Of a DNA stretch of 64,000 bases, positions 42,553 through 52,718 are shown in pieces. Below the pieces are notes generated by a model. It saw only the letters and a program-made list of their open reading frames with translations. It was not told the origin of the DNA and ran no database searches. The stretch is from NCBI GenBank assembly GCA_004554455.1, contig SFMG01000005.1:38128-102127 (forward strand), given 5' to 3'. The position numbers and the translations under genes are program-made. The stretch is from Bacteroidales bacterium (GTDB lineage Bacteria; Bacteroidota; Bacteroidia; Bacteroidales; UBA932). Within the stretch, counting starts at the first letter, position 1; each line of letters starts with the position of its first letter.

Positions 42553-44598
42553 ATGGAAAAAGTCAGGTTTCCGCGCAGGATAAACATATATCTGCCGCTG
42601 ATTGCGGTTTTCGCAGTCCTATTCCTGCTCCTGCCGAGGAGCGGCAAGTTTTCCTATGACTACCGCAAGGGTTCGCCCTGGGTCTATGACAATCTTGTGG
42701 CGGACTTCGATTTCCCTCTGCTCAAGACGGAGGAACAGCTCCAGAGCGAGAGAGAGAGTCTGGGTGCGGAGAGCATACCTTACTGCCGCCTGTCCAGCAG
42801 CGTAGCCAAGGATGTGCTGGCCAAGGTTTCCGCCCTGGATTTCGCCCAGGCTCCGGGAGCCCGCACGGCCACTATGGAGGCTATCTCGGAACTCTACCAG
42901 CGTGGCGTCCTTCCCGATGCGCTTTCGGGCAGCAGCTCGGGAGCAGACCGCCTGCTGCTCATCCAGGTCGAGAAGAGGGTCGAGAGGCATTCTTCGTCGG
43001 AGTATCTCAGCGAGGAGGAAAGTCAAGCCTTCCTCAGGGATGAACTGGCAAAGGCCTGCCCGCAGATCGACGCCGACTCCCTGCTGAAGGTGCTCAATAT
43101 CTACCCCTTGCTCCGTGCCAACCTGGTTTACGACAAGCAGGCCACGGAACTGATGCACCAGAAGTCGGTGGATTATATCAGCACGACCTCGGGAATAGTG
43201 CCGGCCGGCACCGTGATAGTAAGGCACGGGGAGACGGTGACGGCAGAGATAAAGCAGATGCTGGATTCCTACAGGCTTGAGTTCAACAGCAATGTCAGCT
43301 ACAACGGACCGGTTGCCCTGCTATGGCTGGGAAACGCCCTCATGGCCCTGTTCATCGTGCTGCTGCTCTTCCTGTCGATATGCTACGGCAACGCCAATGT
43401 GCTGGACAGCTATAACCGCTATCTCTACCTGCTTTTCATCTTCCTCCTTTCCGCTGTCGCGACCCTGCTCGTGGACCGCTTCAATCCGGACTCCATCTTC
43501 TTCATACCTTATTCAATAATAGCCATTTACCTGATGGCCTTCTTCAAGAAGAGAGTGGTGATGCCGGCCTATATAATGAGTCTCATCCCGCTGCTGCTCT
43601 TCACCAATGGCGGCGAGGGCCTCTTTATGATGCATCTGGTGGCCGGCATGGTCTGCATTTTCACGTTCAGCTATTTCAACCACGGCTGGCTGCAGTTCGT
43701 CAATGCGATTTTCATTTTCATCTCAGCTTCGCTCGTGCTGCTGACCAACAGGCTCATAAACGGAGACCCGAACTTGTTCGACTATTCCGAACTGCTGAAG
43801 ATTTTCATCGGTTCCCTTGCCTGCTGGCTGGGCTATCCTATGATTTTCCTCTTCGAGAAACTCTTCAACCTCGTTTCCAACTCCAGGCTTCAGGATCTCT
43901 GTGACACCAATTCCAAACTGCTGCAGCTTCTCGCCCAGAAGGCGCCTGGAACCTTCCAGCACTGCCTCCAGGTAATGAATCTTTCGGATGCCGCAGCCAG
44001 GAGCATAGGCGCTAACGTGCTGCTTACCAGGGCTGGAGCCCTCTATCACGACATAGGAAAGATGGAAAACCCTCTCTGCTTCGTAGAGAATCAGACCCCG
44101 GGAGTGAAATATCACGAGGAGCTTTCGCCCGAAGAGAGCGCCAGGGACATAATCAAGCACGTGAGCGACGGTGTCGCCATTGCAGACAGGTACAGGCTGC
44201 CTGACGAGATAAAACAGTTCATCGTCACCCATCACGGCACCAGCTGCGCCGCCTACTTTCTGACCAAGTATCTCAACGCGGGAGGAGACCCGGACAAGAC
44301 CGATACCTTTTATTATAAGGGTCAGGTGCCGAGTACCAAGGAGCAGTCCATAGTGATGGTCTGCGACACCCTCGAAGCTGCCTCCAGGACCCTCACGGAT
44401 TTTTCCCGCAACGCGGTTTCCGATTTCGTGGACCGTGTGTTCAGCTCCAAGCTCAAGGAAGGCCAGTTCGCCGACTCGGCCCTTACCGAGAGGGAGATAG
44501 GCATAATCAAGTCCACTTTGAAGGAATATATAGCCAATATGCACCACGCGAGGATAGTTTATCCGAAGCGCAAAGGCGGCAGCAAAGAGCGATTTTGA
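42553..44598 (+). CDS. 7TM-HD phosphodiesterase (PgpH-like)
   Basis: 681 residues. An N-terminal membrane segment (about 8-26), an extracytoplasmic 7TMR-HDED domain (about 40-255), a seven-helix membrane block (about 260-470, with SICYGNANVLDSYNRYLYLL and MHLVAGMVCIFTF), and a C-terminal HD domain with HCLQVMNLSDAAARSIG and the metal motif ALYHDIGKMENP, then VSDGVAIADRYRLPDEIKQF and VTHHGTSCA. Family members such as Listeria PgpH hydrolyse c-di-AMP. It ends with a TGA that overlaps the -33 box of the tig promoter. Confidence 0.9.
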   Translation: MEKVRFPRRINIYLPLIAVFAVLFLLLPRSGKFSYDYRKGSPWVYDNLVADFDFPLLKTEEQLQSERESLGAESIPYCRLSSSVAKDVLAKVSALDFAQAPGARTATMEAISELYQRGVLPDALSGSSSGADRLLLIQVEKRVERHSSSEYLSEEESQAFLRDELAKACPQIDADSLLKVLNIYPLLRANLVYDKQATELMHQKSVDYISTTSGIVPAGTVIVRHGETVTAEIKQMLDSYRLEFNSNVSYNGPVALLWLGNALMALFIVLLLFLSICYGNANVLDSYNRYLYLLFIFLLSAVATLLVDRFNPDSIFFIPYSIIAIYLMAFFKKRVVMPAYIMSLIPLLLFTNGGEGLFMMHLVAGMVCIFTFSYFNHGWLQFVNAIFIFISASLVLLTNRLINGDPNLFDYSELLKIFIGSLACWLGYPMIFLFEKLFNLVSNSRLQDLCDTNSKLLQLLAQKAPGTFQHCLQVMNLSDAAARSIGANVLLTRAGALYHDIGKMENPLCFVENQTPGVKYHEELSPEESARDIIKHVSDGVAIADRYRLPDEIKQFIVTHHGTSCAAYFLTKYLNAGGDPDKTDTFYYKGQVPSTKEQSIVMVCDTLEAASRTLTDFSRNAVSDFVDRVFSSKLKEGQFADSALTEREIGIIKSTLKEYIANMHHARIVYPKRKGGSKERF

Positions 44599-44624
44599 AA
44601 CTAAGTGGAAATTGACTAAATTTG
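44594..44624 (+). promoter_or_regulatory. Consensus promoter of tig-clpP-clpX
   Basis: TTTG at 44594-44597, exactly 19 bases, then TAAATTTG at 44617-44624, a perfect match to TTTG-N19-TAnnTTTG. The -33 box lies in the last codons of the upstream gene. Confidence 0.85.
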
Positions 44625-44695
44625 CGCCCCTTGCGGAAAGGCCCTGCCGGAACCCGCAGAAGGCAAGAAAGGAAAATAATTAATCGAAAGAATAT

Positions 44696-46012
44696 ATGAA
44701 TATCAAAGAAAACAAGATTGACGAACTCAATCTCGAGCTCACTCTTCAGATTGAGCACGCCGACTATGCAGAGGCAAAGAGGAAGAAACTTGCCGATTTC
44801 CGCCGCAAGGCAGAGATCAAGGGCTTCCGCAAAGGTATGGTTCCCGCTTCTCTCATCGAGAAGATGTACGGTCCTCAGGTGCTCGTGGACGCAGTGAACG
44901 ATGTCATTGCCGAGACTCTCAACAATTACATCAGGGACAACAAGCTCCGCGTTGTGGGAGAGCCACTCCCAAGCGAGGATTCTCCTAAGGCCGACTGGAA
45001 GGACGGCAACGACTTCGAGTTCAAGTTCGACATAGCACAGAACCCTGAGCTGAATTTCGAACTCGGTCAGAGCGACGAGGTGGTTTACTACACCATCACT
45101 GCAACTGCAGAGGCCAAGGAGGAGATGAAGAACAACCTGCTCCGCCAGTACGGCGAGCTCGTCGATGCCGAGGCCGCCAAGGAGGATGACTTCATCATCG
45201 CCGACTTCCGTCAGGGCGAGACTGCCGTCGAGGGTGCCTATGTAGCCCTCAGGAGCGTTGCAGAGGCCGTACGTCCGGCATTCGTTGGCGTAAAGCCGGG
45301 TGACGAGCTCAATGTCAACGTGAACGAGGCCTTCGAGAATGAGAATGACCGCGCTTCAATGCTCAAGTGCAGCAAGGAGGAACTCGCCGCTATGGATCCT
45401 GAGTGGAAGATGACCGTCATCAACGTGAAGACCTTCGCTGCCGCCGAGCTTTGCCAGGCAACATACGACAAGATCTTCGGTGAGGGCAATGTCAGCGACG
45501 AGGCCGGTTTCGATGCCAAGATAGAGGAGAGACTCAAGGCCGAGTACGCTTCCGAGGCCGACTGGCGCTTCCAGAAGGATATGAAGGACTATCTGCTTGC
45601 AAAGGCAGACCTCAAGCTTCCTGAGAAGTTCCTCAAGAGGTGGATTTTCACCATCAACGAGGGCAAATTCACTATGGAGGAGATAGAGAAGGAGTGGGAT
45701 TCCTTCGTGGCTGACTACAAGTGGCAGCTCATACGCGACTACCTTATGGATAAGCTCTCCGTAAAGGTAGAGCAGGCAGACCTGCTTGCCAGCGCCAAGA
45801 GTTTCGCCGCATACCAGTTCGCGATGTACGGTATGAACAACGTGCCTGACGAGCAGCTCGAGAGCTTTGCAAAGAACATTCTTTCCCAGGAGAAGGAGAG
45901 CCGCAGGATTGCCGAGCAGGTTGAGAACGAGAAGACCATTGCCGCCGCACGCGCTCTTGTAACTCTCAAGAAGAAAAAGATTTCTGTCGCAAAATTCCGT
46001 GAACTCGCATGA
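44696..46012 (+). CDS. tig: Trigger factor
   Basis: 438 residues with the three-part trigger factor layout: ribosome-binding domain with the conserved loop [19 protein letters not shown] (about 40-58, the GFRxGxxP signature), PPIase-like middle domain (about 150-245), and a helical C-terminal chaperone domain. It binds at the ribosomal exit tunnel. A 71-base leader separates it from the promoter. Stop and clpP start overlap (ATGA). The tig-clpP-clpX order is conserved widely. Confidence 0.96.
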   Translation: MNIKENKIDELNLELTLQIEHADYAEAKRKKLADFRRKAEIKGFRKGMVPASLIEKMYGPQVLVDAVNDVIAETLNNYIRDNKLRVVGEPLPSEDSPKADWKDGNDFEFKFDIAQNPELNFELGQSDEVVYYTITATAEAKEEMKNNLLRQYGELVDAEAAKEDDFIIADFRQGETAVEGAYVALRSVAEAVRPAFVGVKPGDELNVNVNEAFENENDRASMLKCSKEELAAMDPEWKMTVINVKTFAAAELCQATYDKIFGEGNVSDEAGFDAKIEERLKAEYASEADWRFQKDMKDYLLAKADLKLPEKFLKRWIFTINEGKFTMEEIEKEWDSFVADYKWQLIRDYLMDKLSVKVEQADLLASAKSFAAYQFAMYGMNNVPDEQLESFAKNILSQEKESRRIAEQVENEKTIAAARALVTLKKKKISVAKFRELA

Positions 46013-46674
46013 CAGATTTTGAGAAATTCGCCCGCAGTGAAGCTGGAATCAGCTCTCTGACGCTGCACGATTACCGCAGTGCCATCGCATCCTACATCAA
46101 TCCTTCGATCATAGAGGAACGCAGGCTCAACGTGGCATCTATGGATGTCTTCTCCAGACTTCTGATGGACAGGGTGATCTTCCTCGGCGTGCCTATTGAC
46201 GACGACGTCGCGAACATTATCCAGGCCCAGCTGCTTTTCCTCGCCTCCACTGATTCTTCGGCGGATATTTCTCTCTATCTCAATACACCGGGTGGCCAGG
46301 TCTCTTCCGGCCTGGCCATCTATGACACGATGCAGATCATCGCACCCGACGTGGCCACCATCTGTACAGGAATGGCTGCTTCCATGGGTTCCGTTCTGCT
46401 CTGCGCCGGTGCCAAGGGCAAGCGTTCCGCCCTGCCTCATTCGAAGGTCCTCATACATCAGCCTCTCGGCGGAGCAAAGGGCCAGGCATCTGACATAGAG
46501 ATTGCCGCCCGCGAGATTCTGAAGACCAAGCAGGAACTGTATTCGATCATATCGGAGCACAGCGGCCAGAGCATAGAGAAGATCACTGCCGATGCCGACC
46601 GCGATTTCTGGATGAGCAGCCGTGAGGCCCTCGAATACGGTATGATAGACGAAATCCTCAGCAAGAAGAAATAA
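46009..46674 (+). CDS. clpP: ATP-dependent Clp protease proteolytic subunit
   Basis: 221 residues. Catalytic triad Ser125 ([19 protein letters not shown]), His150 ([19 protein letters not shown]) and Asp199 ([16 protein letters not shown]). N-terminal extension of about 30 residues compared with E. coli. It forms a tetradecamer with ClpX from the next gene. Starts with an ATG overlapping the tig stop and ends with TAATG, shared with the clpX start. Confidence 0.96.
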   Translation: MTDFEKFARSEAGISSLTLHDYRSAIASYINPSIIEERRLNVASMDVFSRLLMDRVIFLGVPIDDDVANIIQAQLLFLASTDSSADISLYLNTPGGQVSSGLAIYDTMQIIAPDVATICTGMAASMGSVLLCAGAKGKRSALPHSKVLIHQPLGGAKGQASDIEIAAREILKTKQELYSIISEHSGQSIEKITADADRDFWMSSREALEYGMIDEILSKKK

Positions 46675-47921
46675 TGGCAAAGAAGGGCAGCGGAAACATC
46701 TGTATGTTCTGCGGCAGGGGAGAGAACCAGGTTCCTCTCATGCTCCAGGGAAATTCGGGATATATATGCAGCGAGTGCGTAGAGCAGGCGTATGATTACC
46801 TTGCCGAATTCGGTCTTGTAGCCAAGGGCGGAAAGGCCCGGAAGTCAGCAAAGCCTGCTGACGGAAAGGCGGAATCCGCGGCGCGTAAGCTCAGCCCGAA
46901 GCAGATACACGCCGAACTGGACAGATATGTCATAGGCCAGGACAGGGCCAAGAAAATGCTGGCTGTCGCCGTATATAACCATTACAAGAGACTCGAGGCC
47001 AATCTCGACAACAAAAGCAGGGACGGAGTCGAGCTCGAGAAGAGCAATATACTGCTCGTGGGCCCGACCGGTACCGGCAAGACCTTGCTGGCCAGGACCA
47101 TAGCCCGATTCCTCGACGTGCCTTTCACCATAGTCGATGCCACCGTGCTCACCGAGGCCGGTTATGTGGGCGAGGACGTGGAGAGCATACTTTCCCGTCT
47201 GCTTCAGGAGGCCGACTATGATCAGGAGAAGGCGGAGAGGGGTATTGTCTTCATAGACGAGATAGACAAAATCGCCCGCAAGAGCGACAATCCTTCCATC
47301 ACCCGCGACGTCTCCGGTGAGGGAGTGCAGCAGGCAATGCTCAAACTCCTCGAGGGCTCCATCGTCAATGTACCGCCCCAGGGTGGCCGCAAGCATCCCG
47401 AGCAGGAGTTTGTCCACATGGACACACGCAACATTCTCTTCATCTGCGGCGGCGCCTTCGAGGGCATAGAACGCCGCATAGCCCAGAGACTGAACACACA
47501 GGTGATAGGCTTCGGCGCCGAAAGCAGGCAGACCATCGACAAGAACAATCTGCTCCAGTATGTGGAGGCCCAGGACCTGCGCGCCTACGGACTCATCCCG
47601 GAAATAATAGGGCGTCTTCCTGTTATCACCTATCTGGACCAGCTCGACAGGGATGCCCTCAGGCGCATACTTACCGAGCCGAAGAACGCTATCATCAAGC
47701 AGTACGAGAAGATGTTCGAGATAGACGGGAAGAAACTGGTGATCGACCCGGAGGTGCTCGACCTCATAGTCGATACTTCCATAGAGAAGAAACTGGGCGC
47801 CAGGGGTTTGCGCAGCATCTGCGAACAGATTATGACCGACGCGATGTACGAGGCCCCGTCATCCAGGCAGAAAGAGTGGCATCTCACTGCTGACTACGCC
47901 CGCGAACGCCTCTCGCACTGA
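46674..47921 (+). CDS. clpX: ATP-dependent Clp protease ATP-binding subunit ClpX
   Basis: 415 residues. N-terminal C4 zinc finger ([10 protein letters not shown], then CSECV), Walker [16 protein letters not shown], pore loop GYVGEDVES, Walker [15 protein letters not shown], sensor [17 protein letters not shown], the RKH-like loop, and IGFGAESRQ (the ClpP-binding loop). It unfolds tagged proteins and feeds them to ClpP. Convergent with the HAD gene, three bases between the stops. Confidence 0.96.
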   Translation: MAKKGSGNICMFCGRGENQVPLMLQGNSGYICSECVEQAYDYLAEFGLVAKGGKARKSAKPADGKAESAARKLSPKQIHAELDRYVIGQDRAKKMLAVAVYNHYKRLEANLDNKSRDGVELEKSNILLVGPTGTGKTLLARTIARFLDVPFTIVDATVLTEAGYVGEDVESILSRLLQEADYDQEKAERGIVFIDEIDKIARKSDNPSITRDVSGEGVQQAMLKLLEGSIVNVPPQGGRKHPEQEFVHMDTRNILFICGGAFEGIERRIAQRLNTQVIGFGAESRQTIDKNNLLQYVEAQDLRAYGLIPEIIGRLPVITYLDQLDRDALRRILTEPKNAIIKQYEKMFEIDGKKLVIDPEVLDLIVDTSIEKKLGARGLRSICEQIMTDAMYEAPSSRQKEWHLTADYARERLSH

Positions 47922-47923
47922 TA

Positions 47924-48760
47924 TCATCTGGCTGATTTCAGCCGCTGCAATTCATAGTCTGCCTTTATCTTGTCGATAATTGAGCAGACTATTTTGTAAT
48001 TCAGACTGTCCTCCGTGTATTCGGCAGGGGCAATGAAATTCACGCGCTCCTGCTTCAGGAGTTTCTTTGCGCTGGCCTTCTTGCCTGGAATCTCAGGGTT
48101 ATAGACCGCAATGCTGTGCCCTCCGAACATCTTGACTATCTTCATGCAGGGCACATCCGTCTGGCCGTCTCCGAAATAGACCATGTGAGGGAAGGGTATC
48201 CTTTTCTTGTCCTCGGACTGGCTTTCGTTGACCAGCTTGTTGTCCCTGATGCTGAGTATGCCCTTGTTGATCTTGAATAGGAACTGGGTCTTGGCCGTGT
48301 AGTCCACTGCCACTCCCGGCCATACCGCCTCGCCGTTCTCATCGTAGAGGAAGGAGCAGGCGAAAATGCGCTTGAATTCCCCGGCGATAGGGGTGCCCTC
48401 GATTATCTCTGCAAGCCCGGAAGAGTTGATGTAGTGTTCCACCGTCACTCCGTGCTCCTTGCCGTAGCGTTTGGTCAGCTGGAACCATTCCTTTACCCCG
48501 CTGAAGAGTTCCACCTTCCGTCCGAAATTCTGGAAGTCCTTCTTTCTCAGCCTGATACCCTTGTTGCGGGCCTCGTCGAACATCAGCTTCATATAGCTGA
48601 GTATGTTGCTTGCATCCTGGTCGATGGCAATCTCGTCACTCATCTTCCAGAACTTCTCCGGACTCTTTTCTATTGCCTGTATGAAGCCGAATTCCTGCAT
48701 ATTGCCCGGCGAGAGTGTTCCGTCGAAGTCGTAAATAAGAGCTACTATGGGTTTCTTCAT
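47924..48760 (-). CDS. HAD-family phosphatase
   Basis: 278 residues. HAD motif I IYDFDGTLSPGN (about 9-20), motif II in YINSSGLAEIIEG (Ser), Lys in motif III about 205, and motif IV VYFGDGQTDVPCM. It is a phosphoserine phosphatase-like subgroup with a long helical cap (about 25-95). The substrate is unknown. It follows ispE after 12 bases, in the same operon. Confidence 0.85.
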   Translation of the reverse strand: MKKPIVALIYDFDGTLSPGNMQEFGFIQAIEKSPEKFWKMSDEIAIDQDASNILSYMKLMFDEARNKGIRLRKKDFQNFGRKVELFSGVKEWFQLTKRYGKEHGVTVEHYINSSGLAEIIEGTPIAGEFKRIFACSFLYDENGEAVWPGVAVDYTAKTQFLFKINKGILSIRDNKLVNESQSEDKKRIPFPHMVYFGDGQTDVPCMKIVKMFGGHSIAVYNPEIPGKKASAKKLLKQERVNFIAPAEYTEDSLNYKIVCSIIDKIKADYELQRLKSAR

Positions 48761-48772
48761 TTCTCTAATGCG

Positions 48773-49621
48773 CTAAGATCTGTATATGGCGAAGAGGGCT
48801 GAACCGCTGCCGGACATCGCGGCATAGACGGCGCCCGAATCGTAGAGGGATTGCTTGATGGCTGCCAGCTGGGGGTGCTCTTTGAAGACACTCTTTTCGA
48901 AGTCGTTGACAATCAGGTCTTTCCATTCTTCGACCGGCCTTTTCAAAGCCTCTTCCAGACGTATTTCCGGAATGGCCGGGACTATGCCCCTGTAGGCCTC
49001 TGCAGTGGAGACGCTTATCCCTTCCGGGACGACGATTTCCAGTCTGTATTCCCCGCCTATCCCTATAGGCAGGCTGAAGGGACGCAGCACTTCTCCGCGG
49101 CCCTCGCCGAAAACGGGGCAGTCGTAAAGAAAGAGGGCGCAGTCGCTGCCCAGGCGTGCCGCATAGGGAAGCAACTGTTCGCGCTCCAGCCCCAGGCCGC
49201 AGAGTTCGTTGAGCATTTTCAGGCAGTAGGCGGCGTCAGCCGAACCGCCTCCGAGTCCGGCGCCGACCGGCGATTTCTTTTCAAGATATATTTTTACCGG
49301 CGGCAGGCCGAAGTCCCCGTCCAGCAGGAAATATGCCTTCGCGCAGAGGTCTTTCAGCACAGGCCAGTCCACGCCCTCGCGACGGGCCACCGTAATCATC
49401 AGCTTGCCGTCCGGAGAAATGTCCTGTGCTATGCATTCCGGGGGATACAGGCCGCCGAGCTCCGCAAGACTGCGGCTCCAGTCATCCGCCTTTATGACTT
49501 CCAGACTGTCTCTGAACTGCCCGGACTGTATGAAGAGGGTTTCCAGGTCGTGGAAGCCGTCAGGCCTTTTCCGCAGCACGTTCAGGCCGAGATTTATCTT
49601 TACGGGAGGATGACAGACCAT
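48773..49621 (-). CDS. ispE: 4-diphosphocytidyl-2-C-methyl-D-erythritol kinase
   Basis: 282 residues of the GHMP kinase family. Motif 1 PPVKINLGLNVLRKRPDGFH, motif 2 (ATP loop) SPVGAGLGGGSADAAYCL, and motif 3 AAMSGSGSALFAIY at the C-terminus. It phosphorylates CDP-ME in the MEP isoprenoid pathway. A weak -7-like box (GAAATTTG) lies seven bases before the start. Confidence 0.94.
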   Translation of the reverse strand: MVCHPPVKINLGLNVLRKRPDGFHDLETLFIQSGQFRDSLEVIKADDWSRSLAELGGLYPPECIAQDISPDGKLMITVARREGVDWPVLKDLCAKAYFLLDGDFGLPPVKIYLEKKSPVGAGLGGGSADAAYCLKMLNELCGLGLEREQLLPYAARLGSDCALFLYDCPVFGEGRGEVLRPFSLPIGIGGEYRLEIVVPEGISVSTAEAYRGIVPAIPEIRLEEALKRPVEEWKDLIVNDFEKSVFKEHPQLAAIKQSLYDSGAVYAAMSGSGSALFAIYRS

Positions 49622-49679
49622 CTTTCTACAAATTTCCGTGAAGATAGCAAAAAGTATTGAAAGACAGGGCTAAAAGCCG

Positions 49680-49687
49680 TATATTTG
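49680..49687 (+). promoter_or_regulatory. -7 box of the GH3 gene
   Basis: TATATTTG, a full TAnnTTTG match, 47 bases before the start codon at 49735. A TTGA lies at about the -33 position. Confidence 0.6.
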
Positions 49688-49734
49688 AGTGCTTGAACAG
49701 TAGTGTGAACGTATGGAATAACAATTATAACCAC

Positions 49735-51945
49735 ATGAAAATCAAATCTATTCTTCCCGTTTTAGGCCTAATGGCCCTTATCGCCTGCACCCCGAAACAG
49801 GATCTTCCTGTCTATCAGGACGAAAGCAGGGATCTCGACGAGAGAGTCGCTGATGCGCTCTCACGTATGACCACAGAAGAAAAAATCGCAATCATCCACG
49901 CCCAGAGCAAGTTTTCGAGCCCCGGTGTGCCCCGCCTCGGCATACCCGAACTCTGGACCACTGACGGCCCCCACGGAATACGCCCGGAGGTGCTTTGGGA
50001 CGAGTGGGACCAGGCCGGCTGGACCAATGACTCCATAGTCGCCTTCCCGGCCCTGACCTGCCTTGCAGCCACCTGGAACCCGGAAATGGCTGCCCTCTAC
50101 GGCAAGTCCATAGGCGAGGAGGCCCGCTACCGCGAGAAAGACGTGCTGCTCGGCCCGGGTGTCAACATAGCCCGTACGCCGCTGAACGGCCGCAACTTCG
50201 AATATATGGGCGAAGACCCTTACCTGGCCGGCGAAATGGTGGTGCCGTATATACGCGAAGTGCAGAAGAACGGAGTCGCCTGCTGCGTCAAGCATTACTG
50301 TCTCAACAACGAAGAGACGTATCGCCATACCATAGACGTCGATCTGGACGACCGCGCCCTCTACGAAATATATCTCCCTGCCTTCAAAAAGGCGGTGCAG
50401 GAAGGCGGCAGCTGGTCGATAATGGCGAGCTACAATCTCTACCGCGGTCAGCACGTCTGCCACAATGAGCGCCTGCTGAACGGCATACTGAAAGGGGAGT
50501 GGGGCTTCGACGGGGCCGTCGTTACCGACTGGGGCGGCTGCCACGACACCTGGGAGGCCATCCACAATGGTCTGGACCTCGAATTCGGCACCTGGACGGA
50601 CGGCCTGACTATGGGCAGGACAAATTCCTACGACAGCTATTATATGGCAGCGCCTTATCTCGAACTCATACGCGAGGGCAAGGTGGGCACTGAAGAACTT
50701 GATGAGAAGGCCTCCCGCGTGCTCAAGCTGATTATGAGGACGGCTATGAAGAGCGGCAAGCCTTTCGGTGAAATCAATTCCGAGGCCCATTACAGTGCTG
50801 CACGCCGCATTGCCGGAGAGGGCATAGTGCTCCTGCGCAACGAGAATTCCAATCTGCCTCTGGCTGACGGCGTGCGCAAGATACTGGTAGTAGGAGAGAA
50901 TGCCGTCAAGATGATGACCGTGGGAGGAGGAAGCTCCTCACTCAAGGTCCAGAAGGAGATTTCCCCTCTGGCCGGAATCAGGGCAAGGGCTGAGGCTGCG
51001 GGCGCCGTGGTTGAATGGGAGCGCGGCTATGTGGGTGACACCGGTGGCAACTACAACGGAGTCAGCACCGGTCAGGACCTCAGCGAGAGCCGCAGTGCCG
51101 GACAACTGATTGCCGACGCCGTCGCCAAGGCCGCCGAAGCTGACCACGTCATATTCGTGGGCGGTCTCAACAAGTCCAACCATCAGGACTGCGAGGGCAA
51201 GGACCGCGAGCAGCTCGGCCTCCCTTATGCTCAGGATGAGCTCATAGAGGCCCTGGCAAAGGTCAACAGCCATCTCACCGTGGTTCTGGTAAGCGGCAAT
51301 CCTGTCGCAATGCCTTGGGTGGAGGATGTGCCGTCCATAGTCCAGGCCTGGTACATCGGCTCCGAAGCCGGTGAGGCCATTGCCGACGTGCTCTTCGGAG
51401 ATGTCAACCCAAGCGGCAAGCTGCCTTTCAGCTTCCCTCTGGCCCTCGGAGATTCTCCTGCCCATCAGGAAGGTATGAACTTCCCTAACGATGGCAAGTG
51501 TTTCTACGGCGAAGGCATACTCGTGGGCTACCGCTGGTTCGATGCAAAGGGCATTGACGTGCTCTTCCCGTTCGGTCACGGCCTGAGTTACACCAGCTTC
51601 GAATATTCTCCTCTTGCTGTCAGCCGCGGTCGTTCCGGAGCAGTCGCCAACGTGAGTCTTGTGCTGCGCAATACGGGCGACAGGGCCGGTGCCGAGGTCG
51701 TGCAGCTCTACATAGGTGACGACGAGTCCTCCGTCCTGCGTCCAGTGAAGGAACTCAAGGGTTTCCGCAAGGTCTGGCTGGAAGCCGGGGAAGAGGCCGA
51801 AGTGAAGTTCGAGATAGGCGAAGAGGACCTGCAGTTCTTCGATGCGGATGAGCATTGCTGGAAGGCGGAGGCTGGAAGCTTTACCGTCTATGTGGGCTCT
51901 TCCGCTACCGACATACGCTGCACAGCTTCTTTCGATTACAAGTAA
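49735..51945 (+). CDS. Glycoside hydrolase family 3 lipoprotein (beta-glucosidase type)
   Basis: 736 residues from ATG 49735; the frame's earlier ATG (49657) lies before the promoter. Lipoprotein signal MKIKSILPVLGLMALIAC (lipid Cys 18). GH3 N-domain barrel with GPGVNIARTPLNGRNFEYMGEDPYL-like sequence and the nucleophile Asp265 in GAVVTDWGGCHD. The GH3 C-domain follows (about 390-590: VGENAVKMMTVGGGSSS, VLVSGNPVAMPWVEDV), then a fibronectin type III-like end (LVLRNTGDRAGAEVVQLYIG). It splits terminal beta-linked sugars from glycans at the cell surface or in the periplasm. Confidence 0.93.
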   Translation: MKIKSILPVLGLMALIACTPKQDLPVYQDESRDLDERVADALSRMTTEEKIAIIHAQSKFSSPGVPRLGIPELWTTDGPHGIRPEVLWDEWDQAGWTNDSIVAFPALTCLAATWNPEMAALYGKSIGEEARYREKDVLLGPGVNIARTPLNGRNFEYMGEDPYLAGEMVVPYIREVQKNGVACCVKHYCLNNEETYRHTIDVDLDDRALYEIYLPAFKKAVQEGGSWSIMASYNLYRGQHVCHNERLLNGILKGEWGFDGAVVTDWGGCHDTWEAIHNGLDLEFGTWTDGLTMGRTNSYDSYYMAAPYLELIREGKVGTEELDEKASRVLKLIMRTAMKSGKPFGEINSEAHYSAARRIAGEGIVLLRNENSNLPLADGVRKILVVGENAVKMMTVGGGSSSLKVQKEISPLAGIRARAEAAGAVVEWERGYVGDTGGNYNGVSTGQDLSESRSAGQLIADAVAKAAEADHVIFVGGLNKSNHQDCEGKDREQLGLPYAQDELIEALAKVNSHLTVVLVSGNPVAMPWVEDVPSIVQAWYIGSEAGEAIADVLFGDVNPSGKLPFSFPLALGDSPAHQEGMNFPNDGKCFYGEGILVGYRWFDAKGIDVLFPFGHGLSYTSFEYSPLAVSRGRSGAVANVSLVLRNTGDRAGAEVVQLYIGDDESSVLRPVKELKGFRKVWLEAGEEAEVKFEIGEEDLQFFDADEHCWKAEAGSFTVYVGSSATDIRCTASFDYK

Positions 51946-51952
51946 TCCTCAA

Positions 51953-52597
51953 ATGATATATTCCGTGAAACGCAAGGCTTTTCTCTTGTTCCTGTCTGCC
52001 GCCCTTGCCGTCCTGCCCCTTCAGGCGGCGTCTCCGGCACGCAGTTTCGTCTCTGCCCAGGGCTATGAGTTCCCGGCGAATGAGTTCTCTCTTTCCTACG
52101 GACGCGTGTCTTATCCGGAGATCGCATTCACTATAGGCGGAGTGCTCGGGGCCGGTCTGTCCTTCGGGACCGCCACTCCTTCGAAAATGATTTCAACGGG
52201 AGCCATAAACCTTGAATATCAGCGCTTTGTCCACAGGATTGTGGCTGTGGGAGCCGCTTGCAGCTACGAACACTATATCATGCGTTTCGACAAGGCCGCG
52301 GGAACCGACGAAGACGGCAACAAGATATACACGGAAGGGGAGACGAACCATCACGATATGGTGAGCATAATGCCTTCGCTTAAGCTTCTCTGGTTCAACC
52401 GCCCGCATTTCTCTATGTATTCGAAGCTTGCTGCCGGCCTGCTGCTGCATTTCGGAGGCGAAAAGCCCGGTGCGAACGTCGCGTTCCAGGTCAGCCCCGT
52501 CTGCGCCGATTTCGGTGGCAGACTCTGCCGCGGTTTTGTGGATCTGGGCTTCGGCTGCCAGGGCCTGGCGTCCGCCGGCGTGCGTTTCTGCTTCTGA
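51953..52597 (+). CDS. Small outer-membrane beta-barrel protein
   Basis: 214 residues from ATG 51953, seven bases after the GH3 stop. Signal peptide about 1-25 (KRKAFLLFLSAALAVLPLQA). The rest has strands with glycine and aromatic alternation (FSLSYGRVSYPEIAFTIGGV, FHFSMYSKLAAGLLLHFGG-like) and ends with SAGVRFCF, a terminal Phe as in outer-membrane barrels. Eight to ten strands would fit. There is no family that I recognise. Probably co-transcribed with the GH3 gene. Confidence 0.65.
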   Translation: MIYSVKRKAFLLFLSAALAVLPLQAASPARSFVSAQGYEFPANEFSLSYGRVSYPEIAFTIGGVLGAGLSFGTATPSKMISTGAINLEYQRFVHRIVAVGAACSYEHYIMRFDKAAGTDEDGNKIYTEGETNHHDMVSIMPSLKLLWFNRPHFSMYSKLAAGLLLHFGGEKPGANVAFQVSPVCADFGGRLCRGFVDLGFGCQGLASAGVRFCF

Positions 52598-52622
52598 CGT
52601 CTTGCTTTGCCGCAGACGTACA

Positions 52623-52637
52623 GTGACATTTTGTCAC
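52623..52637. promoter_or_regulatory. Palindrome upstream of htpG, candidate operator
   Basis: GTGACATTTTGTCAC is a perfect inverted repeat of GTGACA around TTT. It sits 80 bases before htpG and just upstream of an approximate -7 box TATATTTTG (52654-52662, one base too long). The position of the palindrome ahead of a heat-shock gene suggests a regulator site. No regulator is known from this window. Confidence 0.5.
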
Positions 52638-52673
52638 AATAGCGGCACTGGAATATATTTTGATTTTCAAATG

Positions 52674-52696
52674 ACCGTCCTTCGGGACGGTTTTTT
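52674..52696 (+). terminator. Terminator between the barrel gene and htpG
   Basis: ACCGTCC pairs with GGACGGT around the loop TTCG, followed by T6. It is perfectly formed but lies downstream of the only promoter-like sequence for htpG, so it may be an end of the upstream operon or a leader attenuator. Confidence 0.8.
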
Positions 52697-52718
52697 GATA
52701 TATATAATATAAACAGAT

